Source: Conoideocrella luteorostrata (taxonomy: Eukaryota; Ascomycota; Sordariomycetes; Hypocreales; Clavicipitaceae). From it: 64,000 nt of DNA. Below are positions 32,253 to 42,607 of this stretch, piece after piece. The notes under the pieces were generated by a model. The model made no database searches. It worked only from the letters and a program-made list of their open reading frames with translations, and was not told the origin of the DNA. Position 1 is the first letter of the stretch. Each line of letters starts with the position of its first letter. The translations under genes and the position numbers were made by a program. The stretch spans positions 62,001 to 126,000 of the forward strand of contig JASWJB010000103.1 of assembly GCA_032433595.1 (NCBI GenBank), read 5' to 3'.

Positions 32253-32933
32253 TCATGGCCCAATGGCAATCGAGTTGAGAATCTGGTCCATTTGCGCCGT
32301 TTCCACGCCTTCCTTTGTCTTCTTCCGCTCTTTCAACAAAACAGAGAGAATTTCAATCGGAGGCTCCAGACCTAGCTGCTCTGCCCTCTGCCATCTCTTC
32401 GTGCGGTCAATTCCAATGCAAGGCTGCACCAGAATAATTAGCTCTCGTCTATGTGGACCTGCAGCGCAACCCAAAACACTTACCCCATATTGTGAGCTTA
32501 CATCAAAGTATCGCAATACCTTGTCATTTATAGACAGATCCTCCTGATGCACCCTCGGCGCCTTGCGCTCCTTCTCCACACCCTTCCAGTACTTGCTAAT
32601 TTGTGAATCAGTCAGCTTTTCAGCCCTAATTTCGGCTTCGGACTTTTCTGGGACCTCCGCCTCGAGCTCTTGCTGCCCTTGCTGCTCTTGCTCTTGCTCT
32701 TGCTCTTGCTCGTCGTCTTCTGGCTTGTCAATGACCTCCTCCTCAACACTCCTCTCTACAGGCTTGGTTCTCTCCGGAACTTCAATCTTGGTTGTAGTTG
32801 CTGGTGTGATTAGGCTCTTGACGTCTTTTGGTACGCTCTTGGTGACTTTATTGGTGAAGCTGATGGTAGATTGGCCCTTTGTTGGGCCGGTGCGGCCACG
32901 AGCAGCACCGGTTGAGCGTCTCGTCGTGGGCAT
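32253..32933 (-). CDS. POLD4: DNA polymerase delta subunit 4 (p12/Cdm1-like)
   Basis: Small accessory subunit that stabilises polymerase delta and contacts PCNA. Exons 32484-32933 and 32253-32423, intron 32424-32483 (60 bp), 206 aa. The N-terminus is basic and has a PIP-like motif QSTISF (21-26). A long acidic/Gln-rich linker follows, with a QEQEQEQEQ run from TCTTGC repeats at about 32683-32711. The conserved C-terminal domain runs SQISKYWKGVEKERKAPRVHQEDLSINDKVLRYFD-SSQYGPCIGIDRTKRWQRAEQLGLEPP, the hallmark of the family; the intron lies between SQYG and PCIGI. The intron is stop-free and a multiple of three. In-window neighbours include RFC3, another replication factor, but without evidence of linkage. 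Confidence 0.95.
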   Translation of the reverse strand: MPTTRRSTGAARGRTGPTKGQSTISFTNKVTKSVPKDVKSLITPATTTKIEVPERTKPVERSVEEEVIDKPEDDEQEQEQEQEQQGQQELEAEVPEKSEAEIRAEKLTDSQISKYWKGVEKERKAPRVHQEDLSINDKVLRYFDVSSQYGVSVLGCAAGPHRRELIILVQPCIGIDRTKRWQRAEQLGLEPPIEILSVLLKERKKTKEGVETAQMDQILNSIAIGP

Positions 32934-33356
32934 GATGAAATAGCTGCTTGAGCGTTGTGGCAGAGGAGTAAAAGTTCTAAAAATGTGTAATACTGGGGTG
33001 TGTAACGGTCATTTGCCGTTGATTGGGTGTCACGACAACGATGGAAAGTTGAATTACCTGGTCAATGTGCCAAAAGAAGTTATCCTTGGTGGTTATGATG
33101 AACGGTGTCTTGAGGTGGAGAGGGGGGGGGGGGGTCTGGCTGGCGTGCTCCGTCCTGTGCGTCAGTAACATAACGGCTGAACACAGGCCGGACTTTGGCG
33201 GGGCAACGCGAGATTGGAACGGCATCACGTGCACTTCAGGAACCAATATTAGGAATGGCAATGGCTAAAATCACGATCACGGAATTTCAAGATTCTTGTT
33301 TGTTTGATGACGTGAGAATGCTAACAGCGATGCAGGCTTTGGGTGCAAACATCCCT
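32934..33356. other. Intergenic region between POLD4 and SKI8
   Basis: About 420 bp. It contains a G13-type run at about 33120-33134, a simple homopolymer. It should hold the POLD4 promoter and the SKI8 3' end; no gene is seen. Confidence 0.5.
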
Positions 33357-34543
33357 TCAAGCTCCAGTTGCCTCGCGGTAGAAAGAGATGCTGCGATTCG
33401 CACCCGCAGTGCAGAACATCTCGCTTTTGCCAGTCTTCGGCAGCCACCTTGCCGCCCACAGTGCCTTGTCTGTCTCACTATGTGTGGCTACACAAGCGCT
33501 TCGCTCAACCGACCACACCTTGACCTTGCCGTCCATCGATCCGCTGAGCAGATACTCTCCCGTGTCACTCCAGTCAATAGTTGTGATCCAAGATGAATGG
33601 CCAGTCAGGTTGCCGACATGCTCGCCGTGCTTCATATCGTAGAGGGCGATAGTACCTGCATCACCGGCAGCTGCCAGCCTGGTGCTAGCGGGCGAGAATG
33701 CCACAGCCCGAACAGGTTTTACTAGAGCTTTATTAGCGCAGTGAGATGTTAGTTTCTTTTTATGAATGTCTTTCAACGTATCCAGCAATCAATCTAGGTC
33801 ATGGTCCGTACCTGACAGAGAATATAAAATCCTCCCCGTACCATTGTTGAAAATGTAGACTGCTCCATTTTGGTGTCCACTGGCGGTGTACTTGCCGTCC
33901 CTGCTTAAATCGACGCTCATGCCAAAACTCCCCGACCCGGCGCTACCGGTCTCATATTCCTGAATCTTGGGTTTACTCTCGTCTGCCAGGTTCCAGACGT
34001 TTATTCGTCCATCAATTGTCGTGCTGGCCAAGTATGATCCGTCTTCGCTCAGTGCCAATGCCCAAACCTCGCCGGGTTTGGCGGAAGGTCCTGTGATTTC
34101 ACCGCTGCTTGACCATTCGCCGGTGTCTTGATTTAGCACCCAGAGCTTTACCTCACCCCCAAACCCGGCAGTGGCTGCGACTTTCCCGTTTCTTGAGGTG
34201 CAAATGTGGTGGCAGCCAAGTTTGTGGGCGTCAGAGATGGATTGCTTCAAAGGGAATGACGGGTCTGTAGTGTCATGAACATGGAGAGTCGATGAGCCTC
34301 CAGCCGATAATACGGCTTTAGGCGTAGTAGCCAGCGAGAATATATCTGTAATGTGAGCTGCAGTTACGATATTAGTCTTTGAGATGATTTATGCCAAGGG
34401 CCTTGACGTTGTAATGGAAGGGCAGGGATGGCCAGTAATAGCTTGTGTACCATTATCCACGGTGTGGGTGGTCAAATACTGTTTAGACTAGAAAATTTGG
34501 TCAGTTTTGAGGTAAGTTTCTGCCACATATGGAATCTCACCAT
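33357..34543 (-). CDS. SKI8: WD40 protein Ski8/Rec14
   Basis: Scaffold of the Ski complex that feeds RNAs to the cytoplasmic exosome; the same protein acts with Spo11 in meiotic double-strand-break formation. Four exons: 34541-34543 (ATG only), 34451-34487, 33812-34345 and 33357-33721, giving 312 aa. The first exon ends right after the start codon (ATG then GTGAGA). The second gives SKQYLTTHTVDN; the third starts DIFSLATTPKAVLSAGGSSTLHVHD. WD-type repeats are seen as ... VKLWVLN, INVWNL, VYIFNNGTG, TIALYDM, VKVWSVERSA, and the end ISFYREATGA. The seven-blade propeller fits the length. The match of the spliced N-terminus to the Ski8 family start supports the micro-exon. Confidence 0.92.
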
Positions 34544-35006
34544 CTTTAGTCACTGTTGCGGCCAAGGTGTTCAGCTGTAGTTGAGCTTGAGTTTGATGCA
34601 GGAGCACAACTCTACCATGTAGGCGGGGCAGATTTTCGATGTTGCTGGGATGGGGCAGATTGCGCTATAATATCCAACGTCACAGATAGCAATTACGGCC
34701 AGCTTTCACATTCTTGGATGCAAAGGAGAGCTTTTTCTTAAGTAGTTGACGCTGATATCTTCTAGTTTGAATGAGATAGAATTTACATCTTGGCAATTGA
34801 AGTTACGTCGGCCAGCACAAGTGGGCCGACACAAACGCCTCGCTAGATATTCCAAGTAAGGATTGCATTTACATTTTACAATCTATTTAAATTATACAAG
34901 GCCATCCAAGCCGAACGCCGACAGCATGCAGAACCTAATCTGAAATCAATATACAAATCTTTGTGATATATAAACCAGATAAACACCCCTTCCTCCAATC
35001 CGCCTT
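34544..35006. other. Intergenic region between SKI8 and MRPL32
   Basis: About 460 bp with the SKI8 promoter and MRPL32 3' end. AT-rich in 34850-34980. No further feature seen. Confidence 0.5.
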
Positions 35007-35446
35007 TTAGAAAGGTTTGTTTGCTGGGTAATCTTCGCGCCATATATTTCTCATATCTGATGGTCTAGTTAGTAACTATGATTGCATCACTGAAAATAGA
35101 TTCACGTACCCTCAAGACACCTCTGGCAAAGCCGATGTGTTCTTTTCGTCTCACCGCAGCCGGGGCATTTGCACAAGCTGTTTACGTCTTTGAGTGCCTT
35201 TCCGGCCATTTGTCTGTGTCTCTTTCGAGAATGCGACACTTTATTCTTCGGCACAGCTCGCAAAACGGATTCCCAAATATCGCCCAGCAGCGCCGGTATG
35301 TTCAAACTAATTCCAGGAACAGCAATTGAAAGCGCAGGAAGCAGTCTGGGGCTGAAATATCCGGTGTAGAATGTCGACCAGCGAGAATAGGAGAGAATTG
35401 TCGGCGATGAGAGGCGGGGGAGCATGGAAGCGGTAACGGCGGCCAT
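35007..35446 (-). CDS. MRPL32: Mitochondrial large-subunit ribosomal protein bL32m
   Basis: Component of the 54S mitoribosomal subunit; in yeast its m-AAA-dependent maturation is needed for assembly. Exons 35110-35446 and 35007-35056, intron 35057-35109 (53 bp), 128 aa. The N-terminal ~65 residues form a presequence-like stretch. The mature part begins VPKNKVSHSRKRHRQMAGKALKD and carries a zinc ribbon CKCPGCGETKRTHRLCQRC with CxxC pairs. The short second exon gives DMRNIWREDYPANKPF, a normal fungal ending. Confidence 0.94.
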
Positions 35447-36216
35447 CTTCCTGAATTTGTCAGGGCCTTGACGGCACCTGCAAGTCGATGCGAGGGATGC
35501 TTATGACCAAGCTAGGTCGATATCGTGGACGAAAAGATGGGCGAGAGAAGCAGGAGCGATGTGACTCCCAGCGCTGCAGAACGTCGAATTGGCATAAATC
35601 GATATCAAAATTTCCAGATATTTCGTCGGTGTCGAGCCTGGTGATAAAGAACCAGCCTGAGAAGCAATTCGCAAGGTCAAATCCTCACAATCACAAATTC
35701 GCGTGTCACCTCCATCAAAAGTCTGCCGAAAGCTTTCTTAGTGGTGGGGCCCTCTGCTAGCATTCTGCCAATCAAAAGCAGCCAACGCACAGACAAAAAG
35801 TGGACCAATTGGCAGCTCCAAAAGCAATGCCCCGGGTGTCCCCCCTTCCCCCTTTCTTAGTCCCTGCACTTTCCTAGGCTACTGAAATTATCAATTGGGA
35901 TTGGCAGGCAAGATCGGCTGGTTGGTTAGCAGCCAGGCTGGCCCTGTACCCCCAAAAAGTCACCCCTTCTCTTGGACCTGTCCGGTGGCCTGTCGACGGC
36001 CGCTCCAAAACTCCAGCCTAACTCGCATCTACCGCCTCCCACTTTCACCCTTGATCGTGATCATCTACCGTCGTTTCTCGCGTCGTTCATCCTTTCTACA
36101 GGCATCCTCCAGTTTTCTTGGAATAGGGACGAGATTCATACATCTCGAATTCAACAGCTATCTCCATTACCCCTTAGTTGCCTCCGGTTCAACCCCCCGC
36201 CGACCGGATCTACACG
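35447..36216. other. Divergent MRPL32/CDC10 intergenic region
   Basis: About 770 bp between two divergent genes. The 300 bp before the septin start are CT-rich as in a fungal promoter/5' leader. No gene is recognised. Confidence 0.5.
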
Positions 36217-37361
36217 ATGGCTGCCGCCGCGAACACCATCATCCCCAACAGCCATGTCGGTTTTGACAGCATCACTTCTCAAATCGAGAAGAAGCTGTTG
36301 AAACGTGGTTTCCAGTTCAACATCATTTGTGTTGGTACGTCTACAGGGCTTGCAGTTAGCTTTTCTGAACCTCGTCTTAGCTAACCCCTCTGTTTTCTAT
36401 ATAGGCCAGACTGGCCTGGGCAAGTCTACTCTCATCAACACTATTTTCGCTTCGCATCTCATGGACTCCAAGGGTCGTCTGCAGCCCGATGAGACCATTC
36501 GATCTACTACCGAGATCCAGGGAGTATCCCACAACATTGAGGAGAACGGCGTCCGATTGAGACTCAACATCGTGGACACCCCAGGCTATGGTGATCTCGT
36601 CAATAACGACCGCTGCTGGGATCCCATTGTCAAGTATATCAAGGACCAGCACTCGGCCTACCTACGAAAGGAGCTCACTGCCCAGCGAGAGCGTTACATC
36701 CAGGATACCCGCATTCACTGCTGTCTGTTCTTCATTCAGCCTTCCGGCCACTCCCTAAAGCCCATTGACATTGTCGTCTTGAAGAAGCTTTCCGACGTCG
36801 TCAATGTCGTTCCCGTCATTGCCAAGGCCGATACACTCACTATTGAAGAGCGACAGATCTTTAAGGAGCGCATTAAGGAGGAGTTTGCTTTCCATAACCT
36901 CAAGATGTTCCCTTACGATAACGAGGAGTTTGACGACGAGGAGCGTACCCTGAACGGCCAAATCAAGGTATGTTGTGTTTGTTAGTACTGAATGTGAATA
37001 AGCTCACAACTAACACATAAACCAGGGCCTTGTTCCCTTCGCTGTTGTCGGTTCTGAGAAGTCAATCATGATCGACGGCAAGCAAGTCCGTGGCCGCCAG
37101 AACCGATGGGGTGTCATCAACGTCGAGGATGAGAACCATTGCGAATTCGTTTACCTGCGCAACTTCCTTCTCCGAACCCATCTTCAGGATCTCATTGAGA
37201 CTACTTCTCAGATTCACTACGAGACTTTCCGTGCCAAGCAGCTACTGGCCCTCAAGGAAAGCAGCGCACACGCCGGTGGCGCTAGCAGCAGACCCATCAG
37301 CCCTGCCGCTGATCGAGAGCTGAGCCGCAGCTCGCAACGAATGGCCATGAACGGCTACTAG
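36217..37361 (+). CDS. CDC10: Septin, Cdc10 type
   Basis: GTP-binding cytoskeletal protein of the septin heteropolymer (Cdc10/AspD class), acting at septa and growth sites. Exons 36217-36334, 36405-36967 and 37026-37361, giving 338 aa. Features: P-loop GQTGLGKS (40-47), the G3 motif DTPG (97-100), G4 AKAD (in VIAKADTLT), the septin-unique element around RGRQNRWGVINVED, and a polybasic KKLLKRG before the GTPase. The absence of a C-terminal coiled coil and the end ASSRPISPAADRELSRSSQRMAMNGY place it with Cdc10. Both introns (70 and 58 bp) join in frame, intron 1 splitting the first Gly of the P-loop. Confidence 0.96.
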
Positions 37362-38144
37362 GTCAATGTGTCTGCTTGATATTATACTGGTGAGGGAGCA
37401 ACGGCGTCTCTTGGCAGCTGAAGGGGGGGGCATGCAACCGACTCTTTTCTTATACGACCTTTTAAACACATCTCTCTCACGGTGTCATGTGGAAACAAAA
37501 GCGCAGTGTTCTTCATTGTCTGGGGGCGTTGGCCAGTTTATCGCACGGTGATCTGGCTAATAGAATTGCAGGCCGGGACCTTTTTTTTTTTAATTTAGGA
37601 AGAGGTTATTACTGGTGGTGTCATTGGCTTGGCGGCGGCGGAAATGCAGTGGCTGCCAGTTTCAGAAGAAGAAAAACAGAAACTCGGTCTAATATACCCA
37701 AGCCGAGACGAGCTGTTTGGCTTTGGCACTAAGGCTCCGGTGCCTGCTTTCACGCCTCCAATGCTTATTTTATACGTGTTTCAATTTGTCTTTACTAGCA
37801 CTCGTCTCAAGCTTATTACCATTTCTTTAGTCTTTAATCAGACGCCATACCTTGCACTCTAAATATAGCTAGAGTTGTTATTTCGTCGTTCGAGAAAATG
37901 AAATACTAATGGATAAAAGATTGACCCTTTATGCAAATTCTTCATTTCCATTGTGCCAAGCTATACTAAAGTTTCCAGAAATACAACCTAGCGCGCACTT
38001 TGAGGGTGGCAAATTAGTTGATATCAGATGGCAATGTAGGTAATTTATGGTCACTCATTGTAGCTCAATCGATGCTATATTAATTTTATTTAAACTGCCA
38101 TCTAATCTGTGTCCAGGTGCTTCTCCTCTAGCTTTATCTTGGTG
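37362..38144. other. Convergent 3' intergenic region
   Basis: About 780 bp between septin and guanylate kinase genes that converge. AT-rich from 37780 to 38100. No gene is recognised. Confidence 0.5.
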
Positions 38145-38889
38145 TCATGAATCGAGAGGCTTATAAATGTAATCCTCAAGCTCCTTGTAAGCCACATGAA
38201 GATTATCGTTCACAATGATTTTGTCATGGACTCCGGGTGTCTTTGAGAAATCGAGCTCCTTGTAAGCTTGGTCAATTCTCTTCCGGACGCTGGCCTCATC
38301 TTCGGTACCCCTACCACGCAGACGAGACTCGAGGGCTTCCAGGGACGGGGGCGCAATGAAGATATACCGGGCAGAAATGCTAGATTGCTTGATCTGTTTG
38401 ACGCCCTATAACACGAAGTCAATATCTACAGTATAGTGGTTTGCGATTGAGCAGTCGCATCGGGGAACTCGGCGCATGCAAACAAACCTCCATCTCGATG
38501 TCAAGCAATACAACTCTTCCCTTCTTTGTCTGTTCCTCAATCGTCATCTTACTCGTTCCATAACGGTTGCCCCCGAACTTGGCGTGCTCGACGAAGCCAT
38601 CCTTGGCTATGAGGTCCTCGAAAGTTTCCATTGAGACGTAGTGGTAATCGACACCATCTCTCTCGCCGGCACGGGGGCTACGGGTGGTGTGCGATACGGA
38701 GAGGCAGAACACATCGGGGTGTTGCTCGAATAGGCGTTTGAAGAGGGTGCCTTTACCGACGCCTGAGGGGCCGGAAATGATGATGGGGCGTCGGTCCTGG
38801 GGAGCTGTTCAGCTATGTCAGCATGGTGACCAGTTGGTGTTGGGCCGGAAGGAAGGATATGGGTGGATTAGAGACGAACGAGTGGCCAT
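38145..38889 (-). CDS. GUK1: Guanylate kinase
   Basis: Cytosolic enzyme converting GMP to GDP with ATP. Exons 38880-38889 (10 nt), 38488-38804 and 38145-38405, giving 195 aa. P-loop GPSGVGKGT (15-23). GMP-binding segment SVSHTTRSPRAGERDGVDYHYVS, then FVEHAKFGGNRYGTS, VVLLDIEMEGVKQIKQS and the lid EDEASVRKRI. Introns are 38805-38879 (75 bp, donor GTTCGT, branch-like GCTGAC before the acceptor) and 38406-38487 (82 bp). The start exon is proposed because it gives an ordinary N-terminus MATPPQDRRP in frame; no closer ATG is available. Confidence 0.93.
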
Positions 38890-40250
38890 TTTGGTGAAGA
38901 GACGGCTTGTTGGTATGGATTGGTAGCTTTTGCGGAGGATTGGAGAGAGGAAGGTGGCAGGGACGCGGGGTGGCATTGGGGAGGGTCGAATTGTCCTCGA
39001 TGAACTATTTGCAGATGTGATCTGCCGCTGAGATGAGGGCGGTCTGGCGGGATGGTGGAGTTTTGAGGGTCTTATTTCAGGGATGTGTGGCTTTGCTTGG
39101 AATTGGCAGGCGGTCGGTTCGTAGCGTGCGATTGTTATGCTGTTTGTTTATTTGTATTTTACATGTGCTAACTAGATAGTAGTCGTTGTATTGTAGCTTC
39201 ACCTCCAGGTTACAATTCAAGTATTTTGCACCCCTCATGCAACAACCACCGCCAGGCAGGATGACTCACTTACCCTCAATCCGCAGCCACACCTCCTCAT
39301 CCTCGTCCGTCAAGCAGAAGGGGCTTCACCCAACCCTGAATATAGCCGCTGCTATGGAATATTTATTAATGACTTGCTCTATTTTCAGTATGGCTTGTCC
39401 TGGAGCAGCTCGTACCAATTGGTGCCAAGTGTGTTGCAGCAGCTAGTTACTGGTACGTCCAATTTGGAGTGGATGGTTACTCCGTACACGGGTTATTGAA
39501 TGCCGGATCTTAAAGCCTTGCCAAGGCACAGCGCATGCCCTGTAATATGCAATATTCGTTGCTATTTCATTATTATTATCGTGCCAACATCTCGCACTAG
39601 CGCCGGAGGAATTGACCACTATGGGCTGCAACAGGTACTCAGTACAGCACATGGCCATCAAAACTTGGGTCTCAAGTCGAGACGCTGCGGGGTGACGGTG
39701 GACTATTTATGATTAGTGGGCCGTCTCGCAGCTAGTCCGATGTCAAACCCAGCAAGGGTCTGTTTCGTATAAGAGCATCAACTGGAATCAAGGCGCGTCC
39801 CGAGGGGCTGGCTCATGACCATGAGTTGAGCCATTGCAGCCGTCGACTGGTCGAGTGTCTGCGACGAGTACTCTGCAACTAGTTGACTACTACGTACGGA
39901 GTAGTGTGTGTGGTAACAGCGCCCGGCGCGAACGGGCGTCCGGGGGAAGTCTTGTATGTGTAACCACTAACTAGACATTTACATTCACATTACATTCACC
40001 GGGCTAGACCCTCCCTCGCTCCTTGCCTTTCATCTTCGTAAACTTCGCTGCTCTTGCCTCTTGACGGGCGTTCACTCATTGCCTTCGCTTGCGCTGCTCA
40101 AGACTTCGCTTCTCGTCATTCTCTTGGAACAAACCTCCCTTGCTCCTGCCCTTTGATATTCTCCCCTTATTCAATTTAATCTGGATTGCCCCCCATTTTT
40201 TGCGCAACCTTGCTCTTCTCCGACAAAGTCATCGGTCATTCCGTTAAATC
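38890..40250. other. Divergent GUK1/GH72 intergenic region
   Basis: About 1.36 kb, expected to hold both promoters. TACTCCGTA at 39478-39486 and TACGGAGTA at 39895-39903. From 39990 to 40200 the plus strand is CT-rich, as in strong fungal promoters with a long 5' leader. No gene is recognised. Confidence 0.5.
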
Positions 40251-41928
40251 ATGCGTGTATGTATTCATTGCTATTCCATGCCGGTCTCGGTCTCATCAAC
40301 GTCTTCGGCGCATCGCATTACCTATGCTGCCAACCGTCGAGGTTGACTGGCGATCATTGCCAAAACGACTAACCCAAAAGGCGCTCTACTGGATAACTAA
40401 TAGTGACCATCTCAGATCCAATCCGTCCTCGTCACGCTCGCCGCGTCGCTCGTCGCTGCCGTCCCGTCTCTGGAGATTAAGGGCAATGAGTTTTACAACT
40501 CCAAGACTGGCGACAAGTTCCAAATCGTCGGCGTTGCTTACCAGCCCGGCGGCAGTGCTGGCTTCACCTACACCAGCCCTGATCCTCTGAGCCAGCCCGA
40601 GGCTTGCATGCGCGATGCCGCCCTCATGCAGGTCATGGGTGTCAACGCCATTCGCGTCTACAACTTGAACCCAAATGTCAACCATGACGAATGTGCTAGT
40701 ATCTTTAATGCAGTAAGTATAGATTCCCAGCCAATCGTTGGCAAAATAGCTTCTTGTCTAACCTTGCTGCTCGTGCCAGGCCGGCATCTACATGATCCTC
40801 GACGTGAACTCTCCCCTCGTCGGCGAAGCCCTTGCTTCCGAGAAGCCATGGGAGACTTACTACATGGAGTATCTCAACCATACCTTCGCCGTGGTCGAGG
40901 CTTTCGGCAGTTATCCCAACACTATGCTCTTCTTCTCCGGTAACGAGGTCATCGACAAGATTGGGTCGGCCAAATTTGTCCCCCAGTATCTTCGTGCCGT
41001 TACTCGTGACCTGAAAAATTACATCAAGAACAATCTAAAGCGAACAATTCCTGTCGGCTACTCCGCTGCTGATGTTCGCGATGTCCTATGGGATACATGG
41101 AACTATATGCAGTGCAGTGATGATGGCAAGTCTGGCGACATGACTCGAGCCGATGTATTTGCTTTGAACTCGTACAGTTGGTGTGGCATCGACGCCACCT
41201 ACGAAAGCTCTACCTTCAAGGACTTGACCGATAACTTCACCAGCTCTTCCGTTCCCATCTTCTTCAGCGAGTACGGATGCATCAAGCCAGCACCTCGCTA
41301 CTGGAACGAGACCCGCACCATGTACGGTAACAAGATGGCTCCCGTCTTCTCAGGTGGTGTCGTCTACGAATGGACTATGGAGGACAATGGCTATGGTCTT
41401 GTGTCAATCAATGGCAGCGATTTGAACATTCTTGGCGACTACAACCGTCTCAAGGCAGCTTGGGCCACCATCGACTGGAAGAGCGTTCAATCACAAAAGG
41501 CTGAGAAGAAGGATGTCACCCCTCCCAAGTGCACGAGCTCCCTTCTTACGCAGAAGGGTTTCGACACAAACTTTACCGCCCCTGTCCCACCTCCCGGCGC
41601 TCAGAAGCTCATCGATGATGGTATTAGCAACAAGCCTGTCGGCAAGATTGTCAAGATCTCCGACTACAACGTCAAACTGACGGTCAAGGACTCTGAAGGC
41701 AACGTGATCAGGGACCTTAAGGTCAATCCACTTGGAGATGACGAGTTCAACATGGCCGGCAAGAACAGCGCCAACACTGGCAGCACGAGTGCCAATAACA
41801 CCGGCAGTGGTGGTAACAACAGCACTGGCAAAGGCGGCAAAGGCAAGGACGGCGATAGCGGTGCCATGCTGAACACCCCCATGATGCTAGCTGCTGTGTT
41901 GCCTATTGTTGCCATGCTGTTTGTTTAA
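40251..41928 (+). CDS. GPI-anchored 1,3-beta-glucanosyltransferase (GH72, Gel/Gas family)
   Basis: Cell-wall transglycosidase that elongates beta-1,3-glucan side chains. Exons 40251-40256 (ATG plus one codon), 40416-40712 and 40780-41928, giving 483 aa. The signal peptide (MRIQSVLVTLAASLVAAVPS) is assembled across the 159-bp first intron. GH72 core: catalytic acid/base Glu157 in FFSGNE and nucleophile Glu265 in FFSEYG; also GVAYQPGG and MEDNGYGLV. No CBM43 (X8) cysteine-rich module follows, so it belongs to the subgroup without it. A Gly/Ser/Asn linker (about 425-460) precedes a hydrophobic GPI-signal tail (MMLAAVLPIVAMLFV). Several NxT/S sequons are present. Confidence 0.95.
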
Positions 41929-42334
41929 GATACTTACAACGTGTGAGGATGTATATACAGAGGAGGGATGGTGTATATAGAGCCGTGGAATCTGTCTAGA
42001 GTCAGAACAAATTTGCGACTACCTTTTTGAAATCAACAATCATCTTCGATTCGTAAGCATTGAGATGTGAATTTGAAGCTACCAGTTTATTCTCCCCTTT
42101 ACTTGTCAAGTGGCTCCCTGACGTAGGTCTGTCATATACCCATGATTTCAGTCTATTCTGTTCTTCCATGTTCTCCTCGTAATAAGGGTTAATACTCGTT
42201 TTTCTGCCCATTCAAATATCAAGCTAGTCAGCAACATGGTCATCGCCATGAAACAAGTGTTCATTCTACTCCGTCATCCCATGATATCATGTCGTCCCAA
42301 CAATTTATCAAATTCGTGACCTCCCGTCAACGCG
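41929..42334. other. 3' region of the GH72 gene
   Basis: About 400 bp with the GH72 3' UTR. Nothing else is recognised. Confidence 0.45.
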
Positions 42335-42607
42335 CTACTTTGCCACCGACCCAACACTCTTTTCCTTGATGATCTCCATCTTCCCTTCCTTTCCAGTCTG
42401 CTCGTTCTTTCCTTTACCGTCTTTCATGTCCGGAGTCTTTGGTTGCTGAGGCGAGTACACACGACGATCGAGGGGGTTATTCGAAACGGCATAATCATAG
42501 CGATTATATTGAACAGTAGTACACGAAGGATTTGTCTCACAAGGCAGACAGTACTCATGGCTGCCGAGATCGCATGCCCGACAGCAGGAAGAGCAGCAGT
42601 TTGTCAT
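42335..42607 (-). CDS. Small cysteine-rich hypothetical protein
   Basis: Intronless 90-codon frame. The first 30 residues are dense in Cys: CCSSCCRACD, then EYCLPCETNPSC; nine cysteines in all, with CxxC and CC pairs that suggest metal binding or disulfides. The rest is polar (PQQPKTPDMKDGKGKNEQTGKEG) and without a membrane segment. No signal peptide is visible. I do not recognise the family. It lies in a gap between GH72 and ACL2; a poly-T/CT tract (42687-42720 plus strand) upstream could be 5' leader. Could be chance; codon use alone cannot decide. Confidence 0.35.
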   Translation of the reverse strand: MTNCCSSCCRACDLGSHEYCLPCETNPSCTTVQYNRYDYAVSNNPLDRRVYSPQQPKTPDMKDGKGKNEQTGKEGKMEIIKEKSVGSVAK

